DNA of 64,000 nucleotides from Tabrizicola sp. (GCF_016793705.1 NZ_JAEULO010000031.1:1-64000); one strand, 5' to 3'. Shown: positions 29,330 through 41,665, numbered from the stretch's first letter. The notes: generated by a model from the sequence alone, not told the origin. A program made the numbers and translations.

Positions 29330-29357
29330 CTGGGCCTCCGGGCGGAGGCATAGCCGA

Positions 29358-31313
29358 TCACAGGTGCAGCCGGTAGTGGGTAAAGCCCTCTTCGTCGCGG
29401 ACCAGAGGTTCCGGGCGGTAGCTGGCGATGTCGGCCAGATAGGGGGCGGCGCCCGGTCCGACGGGGAAAGTCGCCATGGTTCCGGGCATCGGCAGGAAAT
29501 GCCAGTTGCGTTCGGGTGGCGCGCCGACGATGCCTTTGCGCTGCACATGGGCGGAAAACACCGATTGCACCCGGGCACCGTCGGTGAAGACGACCTTCTG
29601 CCGGGCGGCCGGGTCTTGCAGCCGCGCCCGCCCGGCGCGGTGGTTGTTGGTGACGAGGAGGAACCTGTCGGTCGCGGCGAGGGGATGGCCACCATGGCAA
29701 AGCCCGGTGATCCGCCGCGCCTCGGGGTTGACCAGGCTGCCCTGGCCATCGAAGCGCGGCGGCTGGCTGAGGTCGATGGCGTAGGAAAGCTGGGGGATGG
29801 TTTCGAAGACGAAGGAGGGCACGGCATCGTCGCGAAGGGGCGCATCGACCGATCCCGGCGCGATCTGGTGGAAGACGGCAGTCGCGCGCTCCAGCCAGTC
29901 GGCCACCTCGGCCCCGGTCAGGAGAAGCGTCACCAGCGTGTTCGGGAAGGGATAGAGATCCGACAGGTTGCGCATCCGGAGCGGCCCGGCGGGAACTTCT
30001 GTGAAGTTCTCGGGTCCACCGCGACCGCCGGCGCGGAACGGCGAGGCCGAGGACAGGAGCGGGAGTCCGGCCCAGCGGGTTCCGGCAAGCGCGACGCGAA
30101 TGTGGTCGATCTTGGCCTCGGCGATCAGCGACAACGCGGCCGAGGGCGCGATGGTGGCGAAATGGCTGTGCAGCGCGACGGCGGTCTCGCCCAGCTGGCG
30201 GCGCGACCAGGCAAGCGTCGCCCGGTGGTCGGGCGCGAGCGCCTGGTGCAAGGCCGGGGTCGACAGTGCGCGGTCTGCACTGCGCTGGCCGATCCGCGCC
30301 GACGCATCGACCACGCGCCAGCGTCGGGGTCCGCAGGTGAAGCGCTCGATCTGGAGGTCGATGATGCCCACATGGTTCGCCGAATGCCCCGGCATGACCG
30401 CAGGCTTTCCCGCCAGTCGGCCGCGAACCGGGTCGATGGCGGGCGAAGCGGGAAAGTCGGTGCCGGGGAAGACCCGGTGGCTGTGCCCGGCGACCAGGGC
30501 GTCGATCTCGGGCAGCGCGGCCAGGGCGGTGGCGGCGTTCTCCGATCCCTCCTCCGGGTCGGTCTCGCCGATGCCGCTGTGGGCCAGTGCCACGATGATG
30601 TCGGCCCCGCATGCGCGCAGCCGGGGCAGCCAGGCACGGGCCGCGGCAAGGATGTCGCGTGTCTGTATCGATCCCTCTGGCGTATTCCGGTCCCACTCGG
30701 CGATCTGCGGTGGGGCGAAGCCGATCACCCCGATCCGCAGAAGATGGGCATGGCCGTCGTGGTCGATGATCTGGCGGCGCAGGATGGCAAAGGGCGGCAC
30801 CAGCGTTTCGTCGCGCGAGGCGCTCTTGCCAAGCCGGGTGGCGACATTCGCCGAGACGACCGGAAAGCTGGCGTCGGCAAGCACGCCGGAGAGGAAGCGC
30901 AGCCCATAGTCGAATTCGTGGTTCCCCAGCGTCGCGGCGTCATAGCCCAGGGTGTTGAAGGCGGTGATGACCGGATGCGCCCGCCTTCGGCGGGTCGTGG
31001 CGGCATAGTCGGCCAGCGGATTGCCTTGCAGGAAATCGCCATTGTCGAACAATAGGCAGTTGCGCGCCTCGCCACGGGCCTCGGCAATTTGCAGCGCAAT
31101 TGCACCCAGGCCTAGATTGGCATTCGGGCGATCCGCACGATAATCGTAGGGCATCAGGCTTGCGTGCAGGTCGCTGGTAGCGATCAGCCGCAGAGACGCG
31201 CGGGGACGAGGGGATGTCGCAGGGAGAATCTCATGGGCGGCAGGCATTCTGTCCGCTTCGGAATCCTTTCGGGTCAGCGACTTGGCGACCGATGCGACGG
31301 GTACTTGATACAT
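29358..31313 (-). CDS. cpdB: 2',3'-cyclic-nucleotide 2'-phosphodiesterase / 3'-nucleotidase
   Basis: A 651-residue calcineurin-like phosphoesterase with a 5'-nucleotidase C-terminal domain. Metal motifs are LIATSDLHASLMPYD, LLFDNGDFLQGNPLADY, TLGNHEFDYG and VAGHSHRVFPG. The C-terminal domain includes PFPNTLVTLLLTGAEVADWL. The protein lacks an obvious signal peptide at the chosen start, whereas E. coli CpdB is periplasmic. The chosen ATG at 31313 is in the best position; an extension of 67 codons upstream covers the divergent promoter region. It probably salvages cyclic and 3'-nucleotides. Confidence 0.9.
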   Translation of the reverse strand: MYQVPVASVAKSLTRKDSEADRMPAAHEILPATSPRPRASLRLIATSDLHASLMPYDYRADRPNANLGLGAIALQIAEARGEARNCLLFDNGDFLQGNPLADYAATTRRRRAHPVITAFNTLGYDAATLGNHEFDYGLRFLSGVLADASFPVVSANVATRLGKSASRDETLVPPFAILRRQIIDHDGHAHLLRIGVIGFAPPQIAEWDRNTPEGSIQTRDILAAARAWLPRLRACGADIIVALAHSGIGETDPEEGSENAATALAALPEIDALVAGHSHRVFPGTDFPASPAIDPVRGRLAGKPAVMPGHSANHVGIIDLQIERFTCGPRRWRVVDASARIGQRSADRALSTPALHQALAPDHRATLAWSRRQLGETAVALHSHFATIAPSAALSLIAEAKIDHIRVALAGTRWAGLPLLSSASPFRAGGRGGPENFTEVPAGPLRMRNLSDLYPFPNTLVTLLLTGAEVADWLERATAVFHQIAPGSVDAPLRDDAVPSFVFETIPQLSYAIDLSQPPRFDGQGSLVNPEARRITGLCHGGHPLAATDRFLLVTNNHRAGRARLQDPAARQKVVFTDGARVQSVFSAHVQRKGIVGAPPERNWHFLPMPGTMATFPVGPGAAPYLADIASYRPEPLVRDEEGFTHYRLHL

Positions 31314-31535
31314 CGAACCCCCAGTGGCTTGCCAGGGCTCGGAACCGCCTGAAACCACGAACCGCTTTCCACACTTTATGCGTGAGCGATCTATCGTTCC
31401 GGTTGTGTCAATGTTGTGGCGAATTGTCGTTATTCGCGCGAAGCCCTGTATTCGCCGCAAGTTGACAATTGAAATTGCAAGCGAAGCGGTGGATTCTAGG
31501 AGAGACAGGAACAATCAGCGGGATGTATATCTTGA

Positions 31536-32483
31536 ATGCGGATTGCTGAAACAGTTACTTTCGGCGGGTCGGCGCTTGACCGGCGGGCGGGTCTGCGGCG
31601 CGATGCCGCAGGATTGGCGGCGGCGCTGGCTTCGGGCGCGGTGCTGCCACTTTGGCGCGGCAAACCGCTCATGGACGGCGAGCGTCCGGTGTGGGTTCCG
31701 GCGGGGCATCCGGCCCTGGCGCCGGCAAGCGAGCCGGTCTTCCTCGGGATCGACGATGGCGTCGCACGCTTTGCCGCCGACCTGTCGGACTGGTCGCCCG
31801 AAGCCGGGGCCCAGGGCATCGAGGCGGGGTTCTTCGACACTTCGGTGCAGCAGCATCCGGCAGTGACAAAGGGCGGGTTCACCGAACTGCGCGGCGTCAT
31901 GACCCTGCTGACCCCGCGCGAGGCGGAACTGGTTGCCACCGCCAAGGCGCTTCTGCAATGGCATCGCAGCCACGGCTTCTGTTCCACCTGCGGCGCGAAA
32001 TCCGGGATGGCGCAAGGCGGGTGGCAACGGACCTGCCCCGCCTGCGCCGCCCAGCACTTCCCGCGTACCGACCCGGTGGTGATCATGCTGGTGACGCGGG
32101 GCAATTCCGTCCTCCTGGGCCGTAGCCCCGGCTGGCCCGAGGGGATGTTCTCGCTGCTGGCGGGCTTCGTCGAACCGGGCGAGACGCTGGAAGCCGCCGT
32201 GCGCCGCGAGGTGCAGGAGGAGACGGGCGTGACCTGCGGAGCGGTGTCCTACCTTGCCAGCCAGCCGTGGCCCTTCCCCGCTTCGCTGATGATCGGCGCG
32301 CGGACCGAGGCCACGAGCCATGACATCCGCATCGACCCGGAGGAGCTGGAGCAGGCGCTATGGGTCACGCGGGAAGACCTGGTGCAGGTCTTTGCAGGCA
32401 GCCATCCGCTGATCCGGCCCAGCCGCAAGGGGGCGATCGCCCATTTCATTCTGCGCGCCTGGCTTGCGGATCGGCTTGATTGA
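31536..32483 (+). CDS. nudC: NAD(+) diphosphatase / NAD-decapping hydrolase
   Basis: A 315-residue NudC enzyme that splits NADH to NMNH and AMP and can remove NAD caps from RNA. The zinc ribbon is FCSTCGAKSG with TCPACAAQHFPRTDP. The Nudix box is GFVEPGETLEAAVRREVQEETG, and the NudC-specific SQPWPFPASLMIG follows. All are intact. No clear ribosome site precedes the ATG. Divergent to cpdB, with about 220 bases between them that are AT-richer than the genes. Confidence 0.95.
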   Translation: MRIAETVTFGGSALDRRAGLRRDAAGLAAALASGAVLPLWRGKPLMDGERPVWVPAGHPALAPASEPVFLGIDDGVARFAADLSDWSPEAGAQGIEAGFFDTSVQQHPAVTKGGFTELRGVMTLLTPREAELVATAKALLQWHRSHGFCSTCGAKSGMAQGGWQRTCPACAAQHFPRTDPVVIMLVTRGNSVLLGRSPGWPEGMFSLLAGFVEPGETLEAAVRREVQEETGVTCGAVSYLASQPWPFPASLMIGARTEATSHDIRIDPEELEQALWVTREDLVQVFAGSHPLIRPSRKGAIAHFILRAWLADRLD

Positions 32484-32539
32484 CCCGATCTTCCTGCTAT
32501 CCGGGTGTCGTGACCTGATGTGCAACCTGTGGAGCGGCG

Positions 32540-33007
32540 ATGAAGCTGGCGGCGAAGACCGATCTTGAAGTTCCTGCCGCCGCCGTCTTTGCCGCGCTGA
32601 TCGACACCCCGACCTGGGAGCGCGAGGCGATCCGCAACGGGGTCGAGGTGGAGCGTCCTGCGGGGACGCCGGACAGCGGCGTCGGGGCCGAATGGCGCAT
32701 CCGCGGTCATTTCCGGGGCAAGGCGCGCAAGGTGACGGTCCGCATCGCAGAGATGACGCCGGGCCAGCGCCTGGCGATGGGGATGGACAGCCCCTCCGTC
32801 GAGGGCACGGTCCAGATCGAGGTCATGGTCCTGTCGCCCCGCCGCAGCCGGCTGCGCGCCGATCTGGAGATCAAGCCGAAGACGCTGGCGGCGCGGCTTT
32901 TCATCAACACGATGCGGCTGGCCAAGGGCCGGGTGCAGGCCCGGTTCGAGAAGGGGCTGATCCAGCTTGGCGCCCGGATCAAGGACCGCTACGACCGTCA
33001 GGCCTGA
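32540..33007 (+). CDS. SRPBCC-fold protein
   Basis: A 155-residue protein of the START/SRPBCC ligand-binding fold. It begins LAAKTDLEVPAAAVFAALID, with the typical first strand and helix, and ends in a long C-terminal helix rich in Arg and Lys. The middle strands (VGAEWRIRGHFRGKARKVTV) are typical of the polyketide cyclase/CoxG-like group. No function can be assigned. Its last ten bases overlap the 3' end of pheA on the other strand. Confidence 0.75.
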   Translation: MKLAAKTDLEVPAAAVFAALIDTPTWEREAIRNGVEVERPAGTPDSGVGAEWRIRGHFRGKARKVTVRIAEMTPGQRLAMGMDSPSVEGTVQIEVMVLSPRRSRLRADLEIKPKTLAARLFINTMRLAKGRVQARFEKGLIQLGARIKDRYDRQA

Positions 33008-33843
33008 ACCGGACCGCGCTCGCGGTCGGCGGGGTAGACCCCCAGGATGCGCACTTCCGAGGTGAAGTAGCGCAATTCCTCCAGCGCCAGCGCGACATTG
33101 GCGTCTTCTGGATGGCCCTCGATGTCGGCGTAGAATTCCGTCGCAGTGAAGGTGCCGCCGACCATGTAGCTTTCCAGCTTGGTCATGTTGATGCCATTGG
33201 TGGCGAACCCGCCAAGCGCCTTGTAAAGCGCAGCCGGAATGTTGCGGACGCGGAAGGTGAAGGTGGTGATCATCTTTCCGGCGCCGCGACGTGTCAGGTC
33301 CGTGTCGCGCGACATCACAAGAAAACGGGTGGTGTTGTTCGCGTGATCCTCGATATGCCGGGCCAGCACGTTCAGCCCGTAGATTTCGGCCGCCAGTTCG
33401 CTGGCCAGGGCGGCGCGGGACTTGTCCCCGGCCTCGGCCACCTCGCGCGCGGCGCGGGCGTTGTCAGAGCTGACCTTGCCACGAATGCCGTGCGCCTTCA
33501 GGAAGCCCGCGCATTGCGGCAGGATCACCACATGGCCATGCGCTTCCTTCACGTCCTCGACCTTCGCGCCCGGGACGCCCAGAAGATTCACATGCACGCG
33601 AACGAAGGCCTCGTCGATGATGTGCAGGCCGGATTTCGGCAGCAGGGAATGCACGTCGGCGACCCGGCCGTAGGTGGAGTTCTCGACGGCAAGCATCCCC
33701 AGGTCGACATCGCCGCGCGCGACGCGGTCGACGACCTCTTCGAAAGTGGTGCTGGGGACCGCCTCGAAATCCGGGCGCGACTGCTGGCAGGCCTGGTGCG
33801 AATAAGCCCCGAGTTCCCCCTGAAAAGCGATGCGTCCGGCCAT
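32998..33843 (-). CDS. pheA: Prephenate dehydratase
   Basis: A 281-residue monofunctional enzyme making phenylpyruvate from prephenate. The catalytic domain starts RIAFQGELGAYSHQAC and includes LAVENSTYGRVADVHSLL and the catalytic NTTRFLVMSR. A C-terminal ACT domain (about residue 195 on) has FATNGINMTKLESYM, a variant of the Phe-binding ESRP motif in which Arg-Pro is replaced by Tyr-Met. Feedback inhibition by Phe is thus likely but altered. The ATG at MAGRIAF is fixed by the family; the upstream frame covers the divergent promoter. Confidence 0.95.
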   Translation of the reverse strand: MAGRIAFQGELGAYSHQACQQSRPDFEAVPSTTFEEVVDRVARGDVDLGMLAVENSTYGRVADVHSLLPKSGLHIIDEAFVRVHVNLLGVPGAKVEDVKEAHGHVVILPQCAGFLKAHGIRGKVSSDNARAAREVAEAGDKSRAALASELAAEIYGLNVLARHIEDHANNTTRFLVMSRDTDLTRRGAGKMITTFTFRVRNIPAALYKALGGFATNGINMTKLESYMVGGTFTATEFYADIEGHPEDANVALALEELRYFTSEVRILGVYPADRERGPVQA

Positions 33844-33902
33844 TGCGCGCGTCCCCCGTGTCGAAAACCTGCCCCGAGGGCGTTTCGCCGCGCGTCTACA
33901 CC

Positions 33903-33932
33903 TTGAAACATGCCGGTGGAAGCGGATAGATA
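33903..33932 (+). promoter_or_regulatory. Candidate sigma-70 promoter for cytochrome c
   Basis: TTGAAA and TAGATA are separated by 18 bases, about 30 bases upstream of the cytochrome c ATG, and AGGTG serves as ribosome site. Based on pattern only. Confidence 0.4.
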
Positions 33933-33964
33933 CCCCGCGAACGCAGACCCCAGATAGGTGAACC

Positions 33965-34495
33965 ATGTTCGACACGATGACGATGACCAAGACGGTGGGC
34001 GCGGTGTGCGGTTCGCTTCTGGTCCTGATGCTGGTGGGCTGGGCGGGCAACTCGCTTTACACCGTGGGCGGCGGCGAACATGGCGAACATGCGGAAGGCG
34101 AACTGACGCAGGCCTACACCATCGACACCGGCGATGCGGCGGCCCCGGCCGAAGGTGGCGAGACGGTGGATGTTGCCGCGCTCCTGGCGGCGGGCGATGC
34201 GGCAGCCGGTGAGGCCGTGTTCAAGAAATGCGGCTCGTGCCACAAGCTCGACGGGTCGAATGCCGTGGGTCCGCACCTGAACGGCGTTGTGGGCCGCAAC
34301 CACGCCTCGGTCCCGGACTTCGCCTATTCCGAAGCCATGGCCGCCAAATCGGGTGAGCCCTGGACGCCGGAAGCGCTCTTCGCCTTCCTTGAGAACCCCA
34401 AGCAGGTGATCCCCGGCACCAAGATGGCCTTCGCCGGCCTGCCGAAGCCGGAAGATCGCGCAAACGTCGTGGCGTTCCTCGCCTCGAAGCCCTGA
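33965..34495 (+). CDS. Membrane-anchored cytochrome c (cytochrome cy/c552 type)
   Basis: A 176-residue c-type cytochrome. An uncleaved N-terminal membrane segment (about residues 10-28) is followed by a flexible Glu/Ala/His-rich linker (35-75) and a class I heme domain. The heme site is KKCGSCHK (Cys89, Cys92, His93) and the likely sixth ligand is Met154 in GTKMAFAG. This layout matches cytochrome cy/CycM, which carries electrons from the bc1 complex to cytochrome oxidase while tethered to the membrane. It is monocistronic with its own terminator. Confidence 0.92.
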   Translation: MFDTMTMTKTVGAVCGSLLVLMLVGWAGNSLYTVGGGEHGEHAEGELTQAYTIDTGDAAAPAEGGETVDVAALLAAGDAAAGEAVFKKCGSCHKLDGSNAVGPHLNGVVGRNHASVPDFAYSEAMAAKSGEPWTPEALFAFLENPKQVIPGTKMAFAGLPKPEDRANVVAFLASKP

Positions 34496-34519
34496 ACCGG
34501 CCCCATGGCGTGATTGCAA

Positions 34520-34543
34520 AGCCGCCCCCTGCGGGCGGCTTTT
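34520..34543 (+). terminator. Terminator of the cytochrome c gene
   Basis: AGCCGCC / GGCGGCT stem with a short loop followed by five T, some 25 bases after the stop codon. Confidence 0.85.
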
Positions 34544-34644
34544 TCATGCTCACGCAAAAGCGCGCGCCAATCGCGGCTTGTTGGCTCGACAATCGCCGGA
34601 TTAGCATGAATGGTCGGAAGCGGAACCGAAGGGGAGGCTGGCGG

Positions 34645-36561
34645 ATGCGGACAGAAAAGCGCGGGACGGCACGGGTTGACGCAGCACGGGTGAAACCCGG
34701 CCCGGTCTTCGCAGCCGGGGCTCTGATCCTGGGTCTCGCCGCGCTGGCCCTGCCTGCCCGGGCGGAAGCCGTGATCAAGTCGCACGGCATCTCCACCTTC
34801 GGCGACCTCGCCCTTCCCGCCGACTTCACGCATCTGCCCTATGCGAATCCGGACGCCCCCAAGGGCGGCGAGATCAGCGAATGGTCGCCGGGCAGCTTCG
34901 ACAGCTTCAACCCTTACGCCATCGCCGGCAACGCCGCCGCGCTGTCGTCGATCTTCTATGAATCGATCCTGACCGGGACGCTCGACGACGTCAGCGCCGT
35001 CTACTGCCTGCTCTGCGAGACGATGGAATATCCCGTGGACCGATCCTGGGTGATCTTCAACCTGCGCAAGGACGTGACCTTCTCGGATGGCAGCCCCTTC
35101 ACCGCCGATGACGTGCTTTTCAGCTACGAGCTGTTCCGCGACAAGGGCATCCCGGAATACCGCAGCGTCGCGAACGGCAAGTTCCAGTCGGTCGAGGTGC
35201 TGGATCCCTACCGCATCAAGTTCACCTTCACCCCCGGCACCTCGTTCCGCGACATGCCCGCCCAGGCCGGAAGCTCGCCGATTTTCTCGCGCAAGGATTA
35301 CGAGGAGAACAAACGCGACCTTGAAAAATCCAGCCTCCAGCCCTTCCTCGGCACCGCGGCCTATGTGCTGGACAGCTTCAAGCCCGGCCAGCAGGTGATC
35401 TACAAGCGGAACCCGGATTACTGGGGCGAGAAGCACCCACTGAACGTGGGCCAGAACAACTTCGACCGCATCCGCATCGAGTATTTCGGCGACGACAATG
35501 CCGCGATGGAGGCGTTCAAGGCCGGCGTCTACACGTTCCGGACCGAAGGCGACTCGAAGCGCTGGGCGACCAACTACGATTTCCCGGCGATCCAGGCGGG
35601 GGATATCGTCAAGGCCGTGATCCCCTCGGGCGATATAGCTGGCGGCCAGTCGATCATCTTCAACCTGCGCCGCGCGCAGTTCCAGGACCCGCGCGTGCGC
35701 GAGGCTCTGGGTCTGGTCTTCAACTTCGAATGGTCGAACAAGGCGCTGTTCTACGGGCTTTTGTCGCGGATCAACTCGATCTGGGAAAACTCCGACATGG
35801 CCGCGACCGGGGTGGCGACGCCCGAGGAGGTGGCGATCCTGAAGCCCCTGGTCGATGAGGGCCTGCTTCCCGCCAGCATCCTGACCGACGAGGTGCCGAT
35901 GGGATCGGTCTCGTCGGACAGCAACAATCTCGACCGCAAGAATTTGCGCAAGGCCTCGGCGCTTCTGGATGAGGCTGGGTGGACGGTGGGCGACGACGGC
36001 ATCCGCCGCAACGCCAAGGGCGAGAAGCTGCGGATGGAGATGGTCCATGTCCGCACCGACCTGTTGCCGGTGATGAACGCCTATGTCGAGAACCTGCGCG
36101 CCCTGGGCGTGGACGCCAGCTTCGACATCATCGACGACCCGCAGTTGCAGCAGCGCGCCAGCCCGCCGGTCTTCGATTTCGACGCGCTGCCCACGACGGT
36201 GGTCAACGGCGGGCTGGAGCCGGGGGGGGTGCTGAAACAGGCCTGGGCCTCGGTCGCCAAGGATAATTCCAGCCGCAACCGCATGGGCTATGCCAATCCG
36301 GCGGTGGACAAGCTCCTGGACATGGTCGAGGCCGCGAAAAGCCGCGAGGAGTTGACGACAGTGGTCAGGGCGCTGGACCGGGTGCTGCGGTCGGAATTCG
36401 TCATCGTCCCGCGCTATTACAAGAAGGACAACTGGGTCGCCTACTACAACATGTACGAACACCCGGCGAACCTGCCCCCATATGGACTGGGCGAACTGTC
36501 GATCTGGTGGTACAACGCCGAAAAAGCCGACGCGCTGAAGGCCAAGGGCGCGTTGAAGTAA
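34645..36561 (+). CDS. yejA: Peptide ABC importer, binding protein YejA
   Basis: A 638-residue family-5 solute-binding protein. The start MRTEKRG follows GGGGAGG by seven bases. A signal peptide runs to about residue 45 ([19 protein letters not shown]). The mature start [20 protein letters not shown] and [18 protein letters not shown] is the hallmark of YejA, the periplasmic receptor for oligopeptides and microcin C. It heads a four-gene operon with two permeases and a fused ATPase. It is fully intact. Confidence 0.92.
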   Translation: MRTEKRGTARVDAARVKPGPVFAAGALILGLAALALPARAEAVIKSHGISTFGDLALPADFTHLPYANPDAPKGGEISEWSPGSFDSFNPYAIAGNAAALSSIFYESILTGTLDDVSAVYCLLCETMEYPVDRSWVIFNLRKDVTFSDGSPFTADDVLFSYELFRDKGIPEYRSVANGKFQSVEVLDPYRIKFTFTPGTSFRDMPAQAGSSPIFSRKDYEENKRDLEKSSLQPFLGTAAYVLDSFKPGQQVIYKRNPDYWGEKHPLNVGQNNFDRIRIEYFGDDNAAMEAFKAGVYTFRTEGDSKRWATNYDFPAIQAGDIVKAVIPSGDIAGGQSIIFNLRRAQFQDPRVREALGLVFNFEWSNKALFYGLLSRINSIWENSDMAATGVATPEEVAILKPLVDEGLLPASILTDEVPMGSVSSDSNNLDRKNLRKASALLDEAGWTVGDDGIRRNAKGEKLRMEMVHVRTDLLPVMNAYVENLRALGVDASFDIIDDPQLQQRASPPVFDFDALPTTVVNGGLEPGGVLKQAWASVAKDNSSRNRMGYANPAVDKLLDMVEAAKSREELTTVVRALDRVLRSEFVIVPRYYKKDNWVAYYNMYEHPANLPPYGLGELSIWWYNAEKADALKAKGALK

Positions 36562-36580
36562 CCAGGAACGGGCAGGGACC

Positions 36581-37723
36581 TTGGGCGCCTATATCCTTCG
36601 CCGCTTGCTTCTGGTGATCCCGACGCTGTTCGGCGTGATGGTGATCAACTTCGCGCTGACCCAGTTCGTCCCCGGCGGGCCGATCGAACAGATCAAGGCC
36701 CGGTTCGAGGGTGAGGGGGATTCGATCCAGAACCTCTCGGGCACCGAGGGCGCCGGGGTTCAGGACGACGACGGCGGCTATGTCGGCGCCCGCGGCCTGC
36801 CGCCCGAATTCCTGGCCAAGCTCGAGGTCCAGTTCGGCTTTTCCCGCGTGGTCTGCGACGAGGGCTTCACCGGCGAACCCTCGCTGAAGGCGCCAGAATG
36901 CCACAAGGAGGCGATCCCCGCCGTGGAACGCTTCCTGATCATGATGGGTAAATACCTCACCTTCGACTTCGGCGAGAGCTACTTCCGGTCGATCTCGGTG
37001 GTGGATCTGGTGATCGAGAAGATGCCGGTGTCGATCACCCTTGGCCTCTGGTCCACCCTCATCGCCTACCTCGTCTCGATCCCCCTCGGCATCCGCAAGG
37101 CGGTGCGCGACGGTTCAAGCTTCGACACCTGGACCTCGGGCATCATCATCGCGGCCTATGCGATCCCGGGCTTCCTCTTCGCGATCATGCTGATGGTCGT
37201 CTTCGCGGGCGGCTCCTATTACCAGTGGTTCCCCCTGCGCGGCCTGACCAGCGACAACTGGTCCCAGCTTTCGCTCTGGGGCAAGATCACTGATTACCTC
37301 TGGCACATCACGCTCCCGGTGACGGCGCAGCTGATCTCCTCTTTCGCGGTGCTGACGCTTCTGACCAAGAACAGCTTCCTGGAAGAGATCAAGAAGCAAT
37401 ACGTCATGACCGCCCGCGCCAAGGGTCTGTCGGAGAGCCGCGTCCTCTACGGCCACGTCTTCCGCAACGCGATGCTGATCGTCATCGCGGGCTTTCCAGG
37501 GCTGTTCCTCGCGGTGTTCTTCGGGTCGAGCCTCCTGATCGAGGTGATCTTCTCGCTGGACGGACTTGGCCAACTCGGCTTCCGGTCAGCGGTCGAACGT
37601 GACTATCCGGTGATCTTCGGCACGCTCTTCGCCTTCGGGCTGATCGGGCTGGTGGTCGGTATCCTGTCCGACCTGATGTATGTCCTCGTCGATCCCCGGA
37701 TCGACTTCGAAAGGCGCGCGTGA
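36581..37723 (+). CDS. yejB: Peptide ABC importer, permease YejB
   Basis: A 380-residue inner-membrane permease. The start is TTG, preceded by GCAGGGA, and gives the family N-terminus [21 protein letters not shown] long periplasmic insert between the first and second membrane helices (about residues 35-130), holding two Cys (VVCDEGF and APECHKE), is typical of YejB. The cytoplasmic EAA loop is read around [20 protein letters not shown]. Its stop overlaps the yejE start. Confidence 0.92.
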   Translation: MGAYILRRLLLVIPTLFGVMVINFALTQFVPGGPIEQIKARFEGEGDSIQNLSGTEGAGVQDDDGGYVGARGLPPEFLAKLEVQFGFSRVVCDEGFTGEPSLKAPECHKEAIPAVERFLIMMGKYLTFDFGESYFRSISVVDLVIEKMPVSITLGLWSTLIAYLVSIPLGIRKAVRDGSSFDTWTSGIIIAAYAIPGFLFAIMLMVVFAGGSYYQWFPLRGLTSDNWSQLSLWGKITDYLWHITLPVTAQLISSFAVLTLLTKNSFLEEIKKQYVMTARAKGLSESRVLYGHVFRNAMLIVIAGFPGLFLAVFFGSSLLIEVIFSLDGLGQLGFRSAVERDYPVIFGTLFAFGLIGLVVGILSDLMYVLVDPRIDFERRA

Positions 37724-38832
37724 TGGCGCTTTCGGCCCTCAACCAGCGGCGCTGGCGCAACTTCAAGGCCAACCGCCGCGCCTTCTGGTCGCTGTGGCTG
37801 CTCCTCCTCCTTTACGGCCTCTCGCTCTTTGCCGAGTTGATCGCCAATGATCGGCCCGTCCTGGTGCAGTATAACGGCGGCTATTACATGCCGGTGTTCA
37901 AGTTCTACCCCGAAACCACCTTCGGCGGCGACCTCAGGACCGAGGCCGACTACACCACCCCCGAGGTGAAATGCCTCATCGTCTCCGCCGGATCGCTGGA
38001 TTGCTGGGATGACCCCGACGGCATCCGGGCCGAGGTGGAAAGCGAGGGCACCGCCGCCGGACAAGCCGTCAACAAGGGCTGGATGCTCTGGCCGCCGATC
38101 CCCTACCGTTATAACACCATCGTCGACACCGGCGGCGTCGCGCCCGGCCCGCCAAGCGCCCAGAACTGGCTTGGCACCGACGACACGAGCCGCGACGTGC
38201 TGGCGCGGGTGATCTACGGCTTCCGGCTTTCCGTCACCTTCGCTCTGATCGTCACCGTCCTCACCTCGGTCATCGGCATCGCCGCCGGGGCGGTGCAGGG
38301 CTATTTCGGCGGCCTCACCGACCTTCTCTTCCAGCGCTTCATCGAGCTTTGGTCCTCGGTCCCCACGCTCTACGTCATCATCATCCTGACCGCCGTCTGG
38401 GCCAAAAGCTTCTGGCTGCTGGTGGGCTTGCTGGTCGCCTTCGGCTGGACCGGCCTTGTCGGCGTGGTCCGGGCCGAGTTCCTGCGGGCGCGAAACTTCG
38501 AATACGTCCGCGCCGCCAAGGCGCTGGGTGTCTCCGACTGGCAGATCATGTTCCGCCACGTCCTGCCGAACGCGATGGTCGCGACGCTGACCCTCCTCCC
38601 CTTCGCGGTGACCGGGGTGATCGGCACGCTGGCCTCGCTCGACTACCTCGGCTTCGGCCTGCCCGCCGACCTGCCCTCGCTCGGCCAGCTCACCCGCCAG
38701 GCGCAGCAGAACCTTCAGGCCCCGCACCTCGCCTTCGTCGCCTTCTTCACCTTCGCGATCATGCTTTCGCTCCTCGTTTTCATCTTCGAGGGCATCCGCG
38801 ACGCCTTCGACCCGCGGAAGACGTTCAGATGA
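37723..38832 (+). CDS. yejE: Peptide ABC importer, permease YejE
   Basis: A 369-residue second permease. The ATG shares a base with the yejB stop (TGATG); a GTG three bases upstream is possible but less likely. LNQRRWRNFKANRRAFWSLW is the typical N-terminus. A long periplasmic part lies between helix one and the rest, and GTDDTSRDVLARVIYGFRLS precedes the transmembrane core. The EAA loop reads AAKALGVSDWQIMFRHVLPN. Confidence 0.93.
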   Translation: MALSALNQRRWRNFKANRRAFWSLWLLLLLYGLSLFAELIANDRPVLVQYNGGYYMPVFKFYPETTFGGDLRTEADYTTPEVKCLIVSAGSLDCWDDPDGIRAEVESEGTAAGQAVNKGWMLWPPIPYRYNTIVDTGGVAPGPPSAQNWLGTDDTSRDVLARVIYGFRLSVTFALIVTVLTSVIGIAAGAVQGYFGGLTDLLFQRFIELWSSVPTLYVIIILTAVWAKSFWLLVGLLVAFGWTGLVGVVRAEFLRARNFEYVRAAKALGVSDWQIMFRHVLPNAMVATLTLLPFAVTGVIGTLASLDYLGFGLPADLPSLGQLTRQAQQNLQAPHLAFVAFFTFAIMLSLLVFIFEGIRDAFDPRKTFR

Positions 38833-38842
38833 GGCGGGGTCG

Positions 38843-40426
<1,584 letters not shown>

Positions 40427-40429
40427 CGC

Positions 40430-41653
40430 TTGAAGCTTCTCTTCGTCCACCAGAACTTCCCCGGCCAGTTCCTGCACCTCGCGCCCGAGATGCAGCGGCG
40501 CGGCCATGACGTTCGGGCGCTGACCGCAGCGACCAACAAGACGACCTCGGATGTGCCGCTGCTGCGCTACGCCCACACCGCGCCCGAGGTCGATGCCAAG
40601 GCCACCCGCCTCGGGCGCAACTTCACCACGATGAGCGACCGGGGTGTCAGCGTGGCCCGGTTCTGCCAGCGCCTGCGCGCCCAAGGTTATGTCCCCGACG
40701 TGATCTACGGCCATTCCGGCTGGGGCGAGACGCTGTTTCTGAAAGAGGTCTGGCCCGAGGCCAAGCTCCTGGTCTTCGCCGAATTCTACTATCGGGGCCA
40801 CGGCGCCGACACCGGCTTCGACCCGGAATTCCAGGTTTCGGGCTTCGACCAGGTGATGATCGCCCAGTCGCGCGCCGCCTATATGGCGCAGGCGCTGGCC
40901 CATGCCGACCGGGGGGTCAGCCCGACCGAATGGCAGGCCAGCACGCACCCGCCGCTCCTGCGCCGGCACCTGGAGGTGATCTTCGACGGGGTGGATTGCG
41001 ACCGGCTGGCGCCGAACCCCGATGCGACCTTCACCCTGCCGGACGGCCGCATACTGCATCGGGGCGATGAGGTCCTGACTTTCGTCAACCGCAACCTCGA
41101 ACCCTATCGCGGCTACCACATCTTCATGCGCGCCCTGCCGGATATCCTTGCCGCGCGACCGGAAGCCCAGGTCGTGATCGTCGGCGGGAACGAGGTCAGC
41201 TACGGCGCGAAGCCCAGGGACGGCGCCTCGTGGAAAGAGGTGATCCTGGCCGAGGTGAGGGACCGGCTGGACCTGTCACGGGTGCATTTCACGGGCAAGC
41301 TGCCCTATGACCGGCTGGTCGACCTGATCCATGTCGCCCGCGTCCATGCCTATCTGACCTATCCCTTCGTCCTGTCCTGGTCGATGGTCGAGACGCTGGC
41401 CGCCGGGACCCTGGTCGTGGGCTCGAACACCGCCCCGGTGGCCGAGGTGATCAAGGACGGCGTGAACGGGCGGCTGGTGGATTTCTTCGACGTTAAGGGG
41501 TGGTCGGCGGCATTGACCGATGCCCTCGCCCGGCCCAAGGCCTATGACGCGATACGCGACGCGGCCCGCCGCATGGTGCAGGACCGCTACGACCTGCGCT
41601 CGGTCTGCCTGCCGAGGCAGGTGGAACTTCTGACCCGGCTGGAGCGCGGCTGA
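40430..41653 (+). CDS. Glycosyltransferase, GT4-like, after yejF
   Basis: A 407-residue GT-B protein starting LLFVHQNFPGQFLHLAPEM at a TTG codon just after yejF. The C-terminal domain has VLTFVNRNLEPYRGYHIFMR, then VVIVGGNEVSYG, and a donor region VLSWSMVETLAAGTLVVGSN. I recall that the same N-terminal FVHQNFPGQF motif marks an alphaproteobacterial glycosyltransferase group of unknown role. It is coupled to the peptide importer by position only. It converges on hemN with a 12-base gap. Confidence 0.88.
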   Translation: MKLLFVHQNFPGQFLHLAPEMQRRGHDVRALTAATNKTTSDVPLLRYAHTAPEVDAKATRLGRNFTTMSDRGVSVARFCQRLRAQGYVPDVIYGHSGWGETLFLKEVWPEAKLLVFAEFYYRGHGADTGFDPEFQVSGFDQVMIAQSRAAYMAQALAHADRGVSPTEWQASTHPPLLRRHLEVIFDGVDCDRLAPNPDATFTLPDGRILHRGDEVLTFVNRNLEPYRGYHIFMRALPDILAARPEAQVVIVGGNEVSYGAKPRDGASWKEVILAEVRDRLDLSRVHFTGKLPYDRLVDLIHVARVHAYLTYPFVLSWSMVETLAAGTLVVGSNTAPVAEVIKDGVNGRLVDFFDVKGWSAALTDALARPKAYDAIRDAARRMVQDRYDLRSVCLPRQVELLTRLERG

Positions 41654-41665
41654 GGCCGCCTTGCC